From NCBI GenBank assembly GCA_022072055.1, contig JAJVIK010000008.1, positions 62,001 through 126,000 on the forward strand: a stretch of DNA of 64,000 nucleotides, given 5' to 3'. The translations under genes were made by a program, and so were the position numbers. Origin of the DNA: a bacterium. GTDB lineage: Bacteria > Hinthialibacterota > Hinthialibacteria > OLB16. Every line of letters begins with the position of its first letter. Position 1 is the stretch's first letter. The notes beneath the pieces are model-generated. The model was given only the letters and a program-made list of their open reading frames with translations. It made no database searches and had not been told where the DNA came from. Positions 26,625 through 35,661 of this stretch are shown piece by piece.

Positions 26625-27428
26625 TTAGTCTTCAGCAAGGGGACCGACAGTCGCCATGTGGACCACGAACTCCTCCTCACCGTCCAGGCCGAGCAGGGCG
26701 TCCATGCGGGGCTGGTCATATCCGCCGATGGAGCAGACCCCGACCCCGAGCGCCTCCGCCGCGAGGTAGAGGTTCTGGCAGATGCATCCGAGGTCGATCA
26801 GCATCGGCTTGTGCGCGGCCATGTTGTAGCGCCATTCGGCGCGGCGCGGGATGCAGGTCCAGGCGAACACCAGCGCGCCTCGTCCGACATGCTCCTGACC
26901 CAACCCGCCCGCGCGTAGGCTGGCCTCCAAGTCGGAAATGGGGCGAAGAAATTGAACCTCATGGGAAAGGGGAAGATACCTCCAGAGACCGCGTTCCAGC
27001 CCTTCGACGCGGGGCGTGAAGAAATAGGTCTCATAAGGATGTCGCGCGCCGCTGGAGGCCACGGTCCGGTGGGTGGAGCGCCCACCGTCGATCACCTCCA
27101 GCACCCCATGTGAAGCCCAGAGTAGAAAGGACAACGAAGGAAGTGAAATTGGAGCATGGGAAAAATCCCTGCGGCTGCGACGGTTCCTCAGGCAGGTTTC
27201 AATATCTCGCTCAAGGAGACGCGTTCCGCGAGGATTGGGAAGCGCGCGGGTGACCTTCCCTTCCTCCGCCGGTTTTGCAAGGGGAGGCGCGGTCACTCCA
27301 CGCTGCTCATCGGAGGTCATCTCGGGGTATTCCGCGAAGGGGGTCTTCAGAAAGTCTCGATACAACCGGCAGCGGTCCTCGAAGAAGGATTGGGGACGGC
27401 GCCAGAAGGGCTTAATCCTCATCGCCAT
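26625..27428 (-). CDS. SagB-type nitroreductase-fold oxidoreductase
   Basis: The 267-residue protein has the SagB/ThcOx layout: RRSRRDFS near residue 85, SSGARHPYETYF (flavin and dimer contact), GLWRYLPLSHEV, and the C-terminal GCICQNLYLAAEALGVG then CSIGGYD. These are FMN-dependent enzymes that oxidise azolines in peptide natural products or reduce nitro and quinone compounds. No YcaO cyclodehydratase or precursor peptide is in the window, so a stand-alone role is likelier. The start overlaps the end of the restriction-modification gene by 17 bases (an alternative ATG at 27422 by 11), which ties its translation to that gene. Confidence 0.85.
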   Translation of the reverse strand: MAMRIKPFWRRPQSFFEDRCRLYRDFLKTPFAEYPEMTSDEQRGVTAPPLAKPAEEGKVTRALPNPRGTRLLERDIETCLRNRRSRRDFSHAPISLPSLSFLLWASHGVLEVIDGGRSTHRTVASSGARHPYETYFFTPRVEGLERGLWRYLPLSHEVQFLRPISDLEASLRAGGLGQEHVGRGALVFAWTCIPRRAEWRYNMAAHKPMLIDLGCICQNLYLAAEALGVGVCSIGGYDQPRMDALLGLDGEEEFVVHMATVGPLAED

Positions 27429-30400
27429 CGTCGTCGCGACCTTCGCCGGTCAATTCCCGTAGTGCGCCTTGGATGGCGCGAAGATCTTTGTTCCTGATTC
27501 CCCAAATCTCCGCCGCGATCTTGTCTATCTCCCGTTCATGCGCCGCAACAAGGTCATGGTCACCCCGGTCCCGCGCCGAATGGCACAGGCGTGAGAGTTG
27601 TGAAAGTCGCGCGTGGAGGTCAGAAGATGGTTGGTACATCGGAACACGAACGTTCTCCAATACATGCGTCGACGTGGAGATGGACACCACGTATGAATGG
27701 ACCGCGAGCAAGCTCGTGGAGGAATTCAGCATCCCCGCGAGGTAATGGACCTCTCGCGAGGACTTGCAGGGAACGAGCATCAATTTGTGATCCGGAAGGA
27801 TCGGTAGGTTCCGGTCTCCATCAATCGCCGAGGCTTGGAAAAGGGCTGTCTGTTCGCGCCACACAACCTTCCATTTGCTCATTGTGTACGGCCCCACGTT
27901 ATACATCGAATAGAACGGGTCGGTCGGCTTGAAATACTTTCGATATCCCGACCTACCGCGCAGGGCGCCGTGCTCCGGGTTCTTCGGGTCCCCCTCGAAT
28001 TGCTTGAAATAGGAGAAGGTCTTCGGATACTTCAGCACCATCACGGATTCCGGGATCCCACGACGGGTCTTGGGGTCTTGCGCGAGGATGATGTAGGCCG
28101 AAGGTTCGGCGCGCCAACGATGCACATCCCGACCGCGGAGAAGGGGGTAAACCAGATCCGGCTCAATCACCCACTCCACCTTCTTGATGGCTATTTTCCC
28201 GACATCGTGTAGGTTTTCGATCACGAGGTTTCCGTTGGGAAGCGTCGCGAGAATCCTTATCCAGAAGACCCCATTCAACCATGTGCAGCAGCCGGCGTGC
28301 GCTTGATAAGGACTCTTTCCCAGGACCTTTTGGATTCCGGAAAGGGCGCTCTTGGGCGCGGTCATCCAGGGGGAGCTGGACTTCTTGGGGTTCACCGGCA
28401 GGGCGGCGAGAGTCATGGGCTTGGCCAGTTGTTTGGCCTCCGCGAGGTCAACCTCCTGAGAGATTCGCGACGCGCCGCGCCAGACCGTGTATTTGACGGG
28501 ATAAGAGAAGGAACGCTTGCTCTTTTCACAGATGAAGACCGCCGTTCGGTTGGTGGCGCCCTCGAAGACTTGCATGGCGCTCAGGTCATGAACCTCCAGC
28601 GGTCTGATACGGACAGTCTTCCCTCGCTTGTGGTATTCGAGATGTCGAAAACCATCCCCCGCTCCCTTGGTCTTGAACACACTCTCGGTGATGACAAAGC
28701 CAAGCTTGCCGCCCTCCTCAAGGTAATTGTCCACCGCGGAATAGACAAACAACATGGAGAGGTCTTTCTTCCCGCCGCCCAATCTTCCCGCCGAGCCCGA
28801 GAGGGTGAAGAGCCCGTACTCCTGCCAAAGGGGCTTCATGGCGTCCCGGTAGGCATCGGGCAGACTTTCCCAATTGACCCAAGGGGGATTCCCCGCGACC
28901 AGGTCCACCTTGCCCACGAACAACGGCGCGAAGGCGTTCTTGATGTTCCGCGCCCAGACCCCATTCTTGTTGGCGGCGGCGAGTTCTTGGAGCTGGACAT
29001 AGAGGCCCCTGTGAAGGTCCTTCTCAGCGGTGGGGATGGCCTCGACATCGCAGCGCTTGAGGAAATCATCGGGGGAGAGACCGGTCCGAACACAGAATTC
29101 CAGGGTCTCGGTGTATCGTCCGATCTGATGGGGGTTCTCCGCGATCTCGTTGGGAATGATGAATTCCGTCTCGCTGGTTCGGAGTCGCCGGGTTTTGCCG
29201 TGACCACCGGTGAACAGGTCGCCGTACTGGGACGGTGTCAGGATGGAATCGCACAGGTAGACCGGAAGATCCACTCCCGCCGAACGCGGAAGCAGATCCC
29301 GAAGGGCCATCAGGTAGTTGGTGCGAGCAGCCATCACCGCGAGCGGATTGAGATCAAACCCAATCAGATTGCGCAAAATCTTCTTGAAGAGCTCGTCTTC
29401 CCGGAATGTGCAGTCGTGACGGTGCTCCGAGAACCAAGCCTTGACCCGATTGAGCGCCATGACCAGGAAGGTCCCGGACCCGCAGGCGGGATCGAGCAGT
29501 CTCGTGTCCGGGTTCCCGTCGTAGCCCAATTCGTCGAGAACCAGGTCCGCGAGCCAATCGGGCGTATAGTATTCGCCGAGGTCATGCCGGATCGAGCGCG
29601 GGAAGAGCTGCTGGTAGAGCTGTTTCAAAAGGTCTCGGGACTCGGCGGCCTCCACGGCCAGAGTGGTGGGGTCGAAATCGTCGAGCGCACGGACCATCTC
29701 GCGAACGGCCGACTCGCAACGCTCGTCCCAAGCGTCAAGATACCAGGCGAAGAGATCCCCCTCCAGCAGATTGAGAATGCCAACCTGCGACCAGATGCCG
29801 CCTTGCTCGAGATTCAGCAGCTCGCCGTGAAGCTTTTCAGAGGTCGGCGCCTCAATGAGGCGTTTGAGCGGGGAAGGCCCGAATTGCAGCAAGGGGGAAA
29901 CGATTTCAGCCGCCACGAGCTTGATCAGGATCGCGTAATAAGAGTGAACGGCAAAAAGAAGCTCGGCGGGTCTCGGGTTCTTGACCGAGTAGTGATCGGC
30001 GAGTCTTCTCACTCTTGAGGTTTGGGCATGGATATCGTATCCGCACACCTCGCCGAAGAGGACCTGCCACTGCCGAAAGAAGGTTTGGGCCTTGGGGTTG
30101 TCCGTGGAGCAGATCAGGTCATGGAGGCTTCGGATGCTTTCCCTGGCGCTGCTGCTTTCCGATCCGAATTTCAGCGCGAGATTATCGGGAGTGAATGAAA
30201 GCCCGCGCGCGCCCACCGAGACCAGCGCCCGAAGCCAGCGCTCGACCGTTAGCGGTGTGACCGGCAGAGGGTTCTCGGCCTCGAACGCCCCGGCCCGGGC
30301 GCGGACAAACACCACCATGCGTCCATCGCACCCGACCCCGAAGATGCGCTCCAGTTCAACATTCTCCTCCGACCGGAGATCGAGGAAGCGCTGTTGGACT

Positions 30401-30699
30401 TGCTCCACGACGGCCTTGGAGCCGGGAGCCTCCCTGCTTTCGCCAATCCTCCCGATCCCCTTGGGGAACTTGTATTCGATCACCACGCCGCCATACTTGG
30501 AGTCCACTCTCCCGCCCGCGAGTCCGTACTCGTGACGGCCCTTGATCGACAACCCCGCGCGGGTCACGAACTCATCCAGGAGCTTGTTGCATTCGTGGCG
30601 GATGTCTTCTTCCGAAGCGGCGGTCTCGGCGGCGCGAAGCATCCGCGCGGCCATTTCCTCGGAGAACTCCTTGATCAGCGTTTCGATGTCCCCGCTCAC
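27412..30699 (-). CDS. type IIG restriction enzyme / N6-adenine DNA methyltransferase fusion
   Basis: The 1095-residue protein joins an N-terminal nuclease-like region (VD66, then E75 and K77 in VIEYK, a PD-(D/E)XK-type arrangement) to an N6-adenine methylase: LGEYYTPDWLADLV, motif I DPACGSGTF beginning at Asp403, motif IV NPPW at 604-607. The long C-terminal part probably holds the target-recognition domain. It should cut foreign DNA and methylate host DNA from one polypeptide; no separate HsdS or methylase is present. The start is a GTG with GGAGGA about 10 bases upstream. The very acidic C-terminal tail (GRDDDGDED) overlaps the next gene. Recognition sequence unknown. Confidence 0.9.
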   Translation of the reverse strand: MSGDIETLIKEFSEEMAARMLRAAETAASEEDIRHECNKLLDEFVTRAGLSIKGRHEYGLAGGRVDSKYGGVVIEYKFPKGIGRIGESREAPGSKAVVEQVQQRFLDLRSEENVELERIFGVGCDGRMVVFVRARAGAFEAENPLPVTPLTVERWLRALVSVGARGLSFTPDNLALKFGSESSSARESIRSLHDLICSTDNPKAQTFFRQWQVLFGEVCGYDIHAQTSRVRRLADHYSVKNPRPAELLFAVHSYYAILIKLVAAEIVSPLLQFGPSPLKRLIEAPTSEKLHGELLNLEQGGIWSQVGILNLLEGDLFAWYLDAWDERCESAVREMVRALDDFDPTTLAVEAAESRDLLKQLYQQLFPRSIRHDLGEYYTPDWLADLVLDELGYDGNPDTRLLDPACGSGTFLVMALNRVKAWFSEHRHDCTFREDELFKKILRNLIGFDLNPLAVMAARTNYLMALRDLLPRSAGVDLPVYLCDSILTPSQYGDLFTGGHGKTRRLRTSETEFIIPNEIAENPHQIGRYTETLEFCVRTGLSPDDFLKRCDVEAIPTAEKDLHRGLYVQLQELAAANKNGVWARNIKNAFAPLFVGKVDLVAGNPPWVNWESLPDAYRDAMKPLWQEYGLFTLSGSAGRLGGGKKDLSMLFVYSAVDNYLEEGGKLGFVITESVFKTKGAGDGFRHLEYHKRGKTVRIRPLEVHDLSAMQVFEGATNRTAVFICEKSKRSFSYPVKYTVWRGASRISQEVDLAEAKQLAKPMTLAALPVNPKKSSSPWMTAPKSALSGIQKVLGKSPYQAHAGCCTWLNGVFWIRILATLPNGNLVIENLHDVGKIAIKKVEWVIEPDLVYPLLRGRDVHRWRAEPSAYIILAQDPKTRRGIPESVMVLKYPKTFSYFKQFEGDPKNPEHGALRGRSGYRKYFKPTDPFYSMYNVGPYTMSKWKVVWREQTALFQASAIDGDRNLPILPDHKLMLVPCKSSREVHYLAGMLNSSTSLLAVHSYVVSISTSTHVLENVRVPMYQPSSDLHARLSQLSRLCHSARDRGDHDLVAAHEREIDKIAAEIWGIRNKDLRAIQGALRELTGEGRDDDGDED

Positions 30700-30758
30700 C
30701 GCGAATCAGTCCTCCGCATTCCGGACTCTCCCGGCCCCATCGGGCTTCGCGATCCTTC

Positions 30759-33068
30759 TCATTGGACCACCACCTTGCAGGGAGCGGCCCCCATCACGGA
30801 AACCTCGCCGTCTTCGTAAGCCACTTGCACATCCCCCAAGGGGGTCTCGATGATCGCGGTTTTCGGCGCGCCCTTGGTTTCCAGGAGGATGCGGTTGGGC
30901 GCGAGGCGGAGCGCGCCGTTGACCCAAACGGGGTTCCAGGCCATGGCGTCAAACCGGAGCGCCCCGCAGATCCAAGTGAACGCCTTGGCCCCGCTATGAC
31001 GGGTGGGGAGCTCGAACTCCTCGTTCCACTTGGCCAGCAGACCCGACCACTCCTCGCGCTCCTCCGGGAAGCGCTCCATCAGCGCGGCCATCACCCGATA
31101 CTGAAGCGCCATGCGGTAAGGAATCCAATCCTTAAGGACTCCCCCCTTGTCGCGGGTGAGCTCCACCATGAAGCGGATGAAGCGCCACATCTCGTGCGCC
31201 TCCTCCTCCGGCAGTGTCTCCGCCGGGAAGCGCGCCATCTCCTCCAGGAAATCGACATGAATACCCGCGAGGACCATGGGGATATAATCGTACTGGTCGC
31301 GCCGCGCGACTCCGTTCGAGCCGCATCCGGACTGATGACCGGGCCAATAAGCGTCGGTCTGGCTGTAAGTCGCGCGGGCCTCGGCGAGAATTTTGCGCAC
31401 ACGGTTCAAATAAAACTTCTCGCCGGTGGTTTGGTGCATGGCGATCAGGTCGAACACGGGGAGCGTGTCGCGTCCCACGAAACGGTGAGGGCGATTGGTC
31501 CAGAAGAAGCGGTAGTAGGAATCCGCCGCGAATTGAGAGGTCTCCAGCAAATACGGATCCCCGGTCTCCCAATACCCCGCCAGCGCCCCCAGCCACACGC
31601 TGTACGGCTGCACGATCCACTGCCACCCGAAGTAGGGAATCTCACGGATCTTGAAGTCCACATGGTGGGTGGGGATATCCGCGCGCCAGTACGCGGGGGC
31701 CAGCGCTTCCCGGCAGTAGTCTGTGCGTGAGAGAGCGCTGCCCAGGGCGAGCATCGCCGCCGCGAGTGTCCCATCTCCATCGGCGGATCGACGGCCATGC
31801 TCAAAGGGTCCGGTGAGGGTCTGTTGCGCGAACCAGCTCGCCTCTCCCGCCACAAGCGCCTGGGGGACCGCCCACCACCTTACCGGGAGGAGGTTTCCCA
31901 GAGGCAGCGCCGCGGTTTGAGCATGCCACCACCCCGGCGCTTGAAGGCGCACCACCTCGGCGGACGCCGCGCCGACGGAAAAAGTGAACGGAACGCTCCG
32001 GGCCACCCCGCTGGGGAGGAGTTTGTCCCCCACGGTCACAACGTAAAACTGATCCGCTTGCCCCAAGTTATCCTTGGAGGCCAGCGCCGCGGTCGCACCG
32101 TCGTGACGGAGAATACGATGCTCAGGGATGCCGGTGGGATCGACCAGGTTCCCGCCGAAGATCTGTTGGTCCAACCACGGCTGCCAGACCACGATACCGT
32201 CCTCGGCCTTGAGTGATCCGGGGCGTTCGCCGTCCGCGTAATGGGTGGAAAGGCCGAGGTTCAGTTTGGCCCCGCCGAGATCAAAATGGGATTCCTTACC
32301 GGTGAGGGCCACATCCATCTTCGGCGAATGGGGAACATCGAAGGCGATCACCGGAACGCCGCGCACATCCAGCCCCTCGCCCTCGCGCATGTGGGTTGCG
32401 AAATGGGCGCAGGCCTCAATCACGCCGTTCGCGTAAAGGACAAGGTAGAGGTCGGCCTGGAGGGTGGTTTCCTCGTTGTAGATCGGCCCCCCCGCGCGCA
32501 GGACATCAAAGACAGGCCCCCTTTGGAGGAACTCGGCGCGGACAAACTGCCACCAGTAGATTCGATTGTTGTGACGTAGGCCCAGGCGCACCCCCACCCG
32601 GCTCTTGAGCCGGTGGAGATTGAGCTGATACATCTCATACTCGGTCTTTTGGAGGGGAATGTCTCGGAGCCCCATGATCCAATTGCGCTCGCCGGTGTTG
32701 CCTTCGACCATCCGGTATGTGAAATGCCAACCGGCGTCGCTGGGCCCGCCGGGATCCGGCGCGAGGTTTCCCTCAAGCGCCTCGCGGTTCATCCTTCCTG
32801 TCCAGCGCACCAGGACTCGCCGTGGGGATTCCTCATCGCCCCAGTAGGCCACGGTTTGGGCCTGAACCCGTTTACCCGCGAACGAAACCTCCCCGCGCTC
32901 CAGCGCGTCGGAATACTCCCGGGGCCAGTCCCGCGGCAGCGGAACGGAGGCGGCGCCCGCCTCGGCCGAGAGGTCGCCGGACTGGTGGAAGAGAGGCGGA
33001 AGAATCGGCTCGGCCTGGAGTTGAAGCGGGAAAAGAGCGATGAGGATCAGCCGGATGGGGCGAAACAT
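30759..33068 (-). CDS. large secreted protein of unknown function
   Basis: The 769-residue protein starts at ATG 33068 behind AAAGGAG and has a short signal peptide (MFRPIRLILIALFPLQLQA). The N-terminal half is beta-rich with many Trp and Tyr. The C-terminal half, from about residue 420, looks helical with repeated aromatic positions (YFGWQW, YWETGDPYLL, WTNRPHRFVG, GCGSNGVARRDQYDY), reminiscent of alpha/alpha-toroid glycan-active enzymes. I recognise no family signature or catalytic motif, so a carbohydrate role is only a guess. It stands alone, 60 bases upstream of the restriction-modification gene on the same strand. Confidence 0.8.
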   Translation of the reverse strand: MFRPIRLILIALFPLQLQAEPILPPLFHQSGDLSAEAGAASVPLPRDWPREYSDALERGEVSFAGKRVQAQTVAYWGDEESPRRVLVRWTGRMNREALEGNLAPDPGGPSDAGWHFTYRMVEGNTGERNWIMGLRDIPLQKTEYEMYQLNLHRLKSRVGVRLGLRHNNRIYWWQFVRAEFLQRGPVFDVLRAGGPIYNEETTLQADLYLVLYANGVIEACAHFATHMREGEGLDVRGVPVIAFDVPHSPKMDVALTGKESHFDLGGAKLNLGLSTHYADGERPGSLKAEDGIVVWQPWLDQQIFGGNLVDPTGIPEHRILRHDGATAALASKDNLGQADQFYVVTVGDKLLPSGVARSVPFTFSVGAASAEVVRLQAPGWWHAQTAALPLGNLLPVRWWAVPQALVAGEASWFAQQTLTGPFEHGRRSADGDGTLAAAMLALGSALSRTDYCREALAPAYWRADIPTHHVDFKIREIPYFGWQWIVQPYSVWLGALAGYWETGDPYLLETSQFAADSYYRFFWTNRPHRFVGRDTLPVFDLIAMHQTTGEKFYLNRVRKILAEARATYSQTDAYWPGHQSGCGSNGVARRDQYDYIPMVLAGIHVDFLEEMARFPAETLPEEEAHEMWRFIRFMVELTRDKGGVLKDWIPYRMALQYRVMAALMERFPEEREEWSGLLAKWNEEFELPTRHSGAKAFTWICGALRFDAMAWNPVWVNGALRLAPNRILLETKGAPKTAIIETPLGDVQVAYEDGEVSVMGAAPCKVVVQ

Positions 33069-33106
33069 GACAGGCTCCTTTTTCTTATTCTGGAGAAGCC
33101 GACATC

Positions 33107-33127
33107 GGACAGGCATCCCGCCTGCCC
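33107..33127. repeat. REP-like palindrome, copy 1
   Basis: Read on the minus strand, GGGCAGGCGGGATGCCTGTC plus a final C is nearly identical to the palindrome at 47440-47463. The arms 33107-33114 and 33120-33127 pair at seven of eight positions. It lies between the secreted protein start and the purM end. Confidence 0.55.
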
Positions 33128-33165
33128 GGATCGTGCTGGGATTCCACGCGAGAGCGCACGATCCG
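33127..33165 (-). terminator. inverted repeat after the purine operon
   Basis: CGGATCGTGC (33127-33136) and GCACGATCCG (33156-33165) are perfect 10-bp complements with a 19-base loop, beginning 13 bases past the purM stop. It is probably the 3' end of purBCFM transcripts. No U-run follows. Confidence 0.5.
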
Positions 33166-33178
33166 CGCGGTCACGAGC

Positions 33179-34225
33179 TCAGATCGTCACGACGGCCTCA
33201 CTCCCCTCCCCCCGTGCGCGCACCTCGCCGATCACCCATGCCTCGACCCCTGAATCGGCGACGGCTCGGCGGACCTCCTCGGCCTGATCGAAGGAAACCA
33301 CCGCGATCATCCCCACCCCCATGTTGAGGGCCCGATAGAGCTCCGCCCGGGGGGCGCGGCTCTTTTCCCCGATCAGCTCAAACAAGGGAGGGACATTCCA
33401 GGATCGGGTCTCCACGCGGGCCGAGAGACGCGCGGGGATCACGCGGGAGAGGTTGCCGGGGATGCCGCCTCCGGTGATGTGCGCGAGGGCGTGGATCTTG
33501 CCTTGCTCAAGGAGGGGCCAGAGCATCTTGAAATAGCTCCGATGTGGAGCGAGCAATGCAGCTCCCAATGACTCGCCAAGCGTTGGAGGAGACTCCCGGA
33601 GCAGCTCCGGCCTGTCTCCGTAAAGCGCCTTCCGCGCCAAGGTGTATCCGTTGGTGTGCAAACCGTTCGAGGCAAGCCCGATCAGTGCATCTCCCTCCAC
33701 CACGCGTGAACCATTCAGGATCTTGTTCCGGTCCACCACGCCGATGATGGTTCCCACCAGGTCGATGTCGCCGGGACCATACACATCGGGCATCTCGGCG
33801 GTTTCGCCGCCAATCAAGGCGCAGCCATGCTCGACACAGGCCTCGGAGACCCCCCTGACAACCTCCGCGACCTGCTCGGGAATCACCTTGTTCGCGCCGA
33901 TGTAATCGAGGAAGAAGAGCGGGCGCGCGCCTTGGACCAGGATGTCGTTGGCGCAATGGTTGACAATGTCGTGTCCCACGCTCCCGTACCGGCCGAGCGC
34001 CGACGCGACTTTCATTTTGGTTCCGACCCCATCGATGCTGGAGACCAGGACCGGGTCGGCTTCCGGACAACCCGCAAGGTGGAAGAGCCCCCCAAAGCCG
34101 CCGACCTCGGACAGAACCTGAGGGGTTCGAGTCTTGGAGACCCAGGCTTTAAGGCGGCGCGTGGCCTCCTCGCCGGCCTCAATATCCACTCCCGCATCCT
34201 TGTAGGTGAGCGGGGCTTCCATCAT
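33179..34225 (-). CDS. purM: phosphoribosylformylglycinamidine cyclo-ligase (AIR synthetase)
   Basis: PurM closes the imidazole ring of FGAM with ATP to give AIR, step five of purine synthesis, in the cytoplasm. The 348 residues match the usual length. Hallmarks are TYKDAGVDIEAG at the N-terminus, PVLVSSIDGVGTKMKVA, HCANDILVQGARPLFFLDYI (20 residues), GGETAEMPDVYGPGD and HITGGGIPGNLSRVIP. The start ATG at 34225 overlaps the purF TGA by four bases (ATGA); a second ATG follows at once. It is the last gene of the purB-purC-purF-purM operon. Confidence 0.97.
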   Translation of the reverse strand: MMEAPLTYKDAGVDIEAGEEATRRLKAWVSKTRTPQVLSEVGGFGGLFHLAGCPEADPVLVSSIDGVGTKMKVASALGRYGSVGHDIVNHCANDILVQGARPLFFLDYIGANKVIPEQVAEVVRGVSEACVEHGCALIGGETAEMPDVYGPGDIDLVGTIIGVVDRNKILNGSRVVEGDALIGLASNGLHTNGYTLARKALYGDRPELLRESPPTLGESLGAALLAPHRSYFKMLWPLLEQGKIHALAHITGGGIPGNLSRVIPARLSARVETRSWNVPPLFELIGEKSRAPRAELYRALNMGVGMIAVVSFDQAEEVRRAVADSGVEAWVIGEVRARGEGSEAVVTI

Positions 34226-35631
34226 ACGGTGACCAGCGGGCGGCGCTCGAAGGCGAACTTGGTTTCGTCGAGCTGGGAGAAATCTATCGCATAGCGCCCG
34301 CTGAAACAGGCGGTGCAGTAGGTGTCCATCGTTCCGCGGCAGGCTTCGAGCAGGCCCTCGACCGACAAATAGTGAAGCGAATCGACGCGGATGTGGCGGC
34401 GGATTTCCTCGGGCGAGTGGGTGCTGGCGATCAGTTCGGAGGTGGTGGGCATGTCGATGCCGTAAAAGCAGGCATGACGGATCGGCGGAGAGGCGATCCG
34501 GAGGTGGACCTCCGCGGCCCCGGCCTTGCGAATCATTTTGACAATCTTGCGGACCGTGGTTCCGCGCACGATGCTGTCATCCACCACGACCACTCGCTGG
34601 CCGCGCAGGGTGCTCCGGAGCGGGCTGTATTTGATCTTGGCCCCGAAGTCGCGAATGCTCTGCTCCGGCTCGATGAAAGTGCGTCCCACATAGTGGTTCC
34701 GCATCAGACCGATTTCAAACGGGATCCCCGATTCCTGCGAGAACCCAAGCGCCACCAAGTTGGAGGAGTCCGGAACGGCAAACACCAGGTCGGCGTCGAC
34801 ATGCGACTCAATCGCGAGTTGTCTCCCGAGACGCTTGCGGACCTCGTTGACATCCCGCTCAAAAACAATGCTGTCGGGACGGGCGAAGTAAACCAACTCG
34901 AAGATGCACGGTTGCGCCTCCACCGGTTCGAAGGGGAAAAAGGACTCCAGGCCCGAATCGGTGATGCGCAACACCTCGCCGGGGCGCAGGTCACGGACAT
35001 ACTCCCCATCCACGATATCGAAGGCGCAGGACTCGGAGGCCACCATCCAGGCCGCGCCCAGCTTCCCCAGACACAAGGGGCGAAACCCATGCGGGTCACG
35101 GACCGCGAGGACCTCGTGCTGGTTCATGAACAGCGCGCTGTAAGCGCCTTGACAGTGTCTGAGCGCGTTGGCCACTCGGTCCAGCAGGCTCTCCTCATGC
35201 TGCCGCGCGACCAGATGGACAATCACCTCGCCATCCGAGCTCCCCTGGAAGATGCTCCCCGCCTCTTCCAGGCCATGTCTCAGCTCCTGGGCGTTGACAA
35301 TGTTGCCGTTGAAGCAGAACGCGATCTGGCCGCGAGCGTAATTGCGGACAATCGGCTGGGCGTTGCAAATCTGACTGGAGCCGGTGGTCGAATAGCGGAC
35401 ATGGCCGATGGCCCTTCCGCCCACCAGGCGCGAGATGTTGTCCTCGTTGAAAACCTCGTGGACCAGGCCCATGTCCACATGGGAGTAAATGACCCCCTCG
35501 TCGGAGATGGTGGAGATTCCGGCGCTCTCCTGCCCGCGGTGTTGCTGGCTGTATAGCCCGAGATATACAAGCCGCGCGGCTTCCGGGTGATCCCAAATGC
35601 CGAAAACTCCGCACTCTTCCTTGAGCGGCAT
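34222..35631 (-). CDS. purF: amidophosphoribosyltransferase
   Basis: PurF makes phosphoribosylamine from PRPP and glutamine, the first committed step of purine synthesis. The 469-residue chain has a six-residue propeptide (MPLKEE) before the glutaminase nucleophile Cys7 (CGVFGI), so N-terminal processing is expected. The PRPP loop VVVVDDSIVRGTT is intact. Cysteines in RHACFYGIDMPT and DTYCTACFSGRY match the [4Fe-4S]-containing Bacillus-type class, suggesting oxygen-sensitive enzyme stability. A GGGGAG ribosome site precedes ATG 35631. It lies 30 bases after purC and overlaps purM. Confidence 0.97.
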   Translation of the reverse strand: MPLKEECGVFGIWDHPEAARLVYLGLYSQQHRGQESAGISTISDEGVIYSHVDMGLVHEVFNEDNISRLVGGRAIGHVRYSTTGSSQICNAQPIVRNYARGQIAFCFNGNIVNAQELRHGLEEAGSIFQGSSDGEVIVHLVARQHEESLLDRVANALRHCQGAYSALFMNQHEVLAVRDPHGFRPLCLGKLGAAWMVASESCAFDIVDGEYVRDLRPGEVLRITDSGLESFFPFEPVEAQPCIFELVYFARPDSIVFERDVNEVRKRLGRQLAIESHVDADLVFAVPDSSNLVALGFSQESGIPFEIGLMRNHYVGRTFIEPEQSIRDFGAKIKYSPLRSTLRGQRVVVVDDSIVRGTTVRKIVKMIRKAGAAEVHLRIASPPIRHACFYGIDMPTTSELIASTHSPEEIRRHIRVDSLHYLSVEGLLEACRGTMDTYCTACFSGRYAIDFSQLDETKFAFERRPLVTV

Positions 35632-35661
35632 GGCTGACTTTCTCCCCTCGTGACCGAGCTC

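Noticed and set aside
28297-30018. 573-codon frame opposite the restriction-modification gene
   Set aside because: The minus strand carries all methylase motifs; this is antisense shadow.
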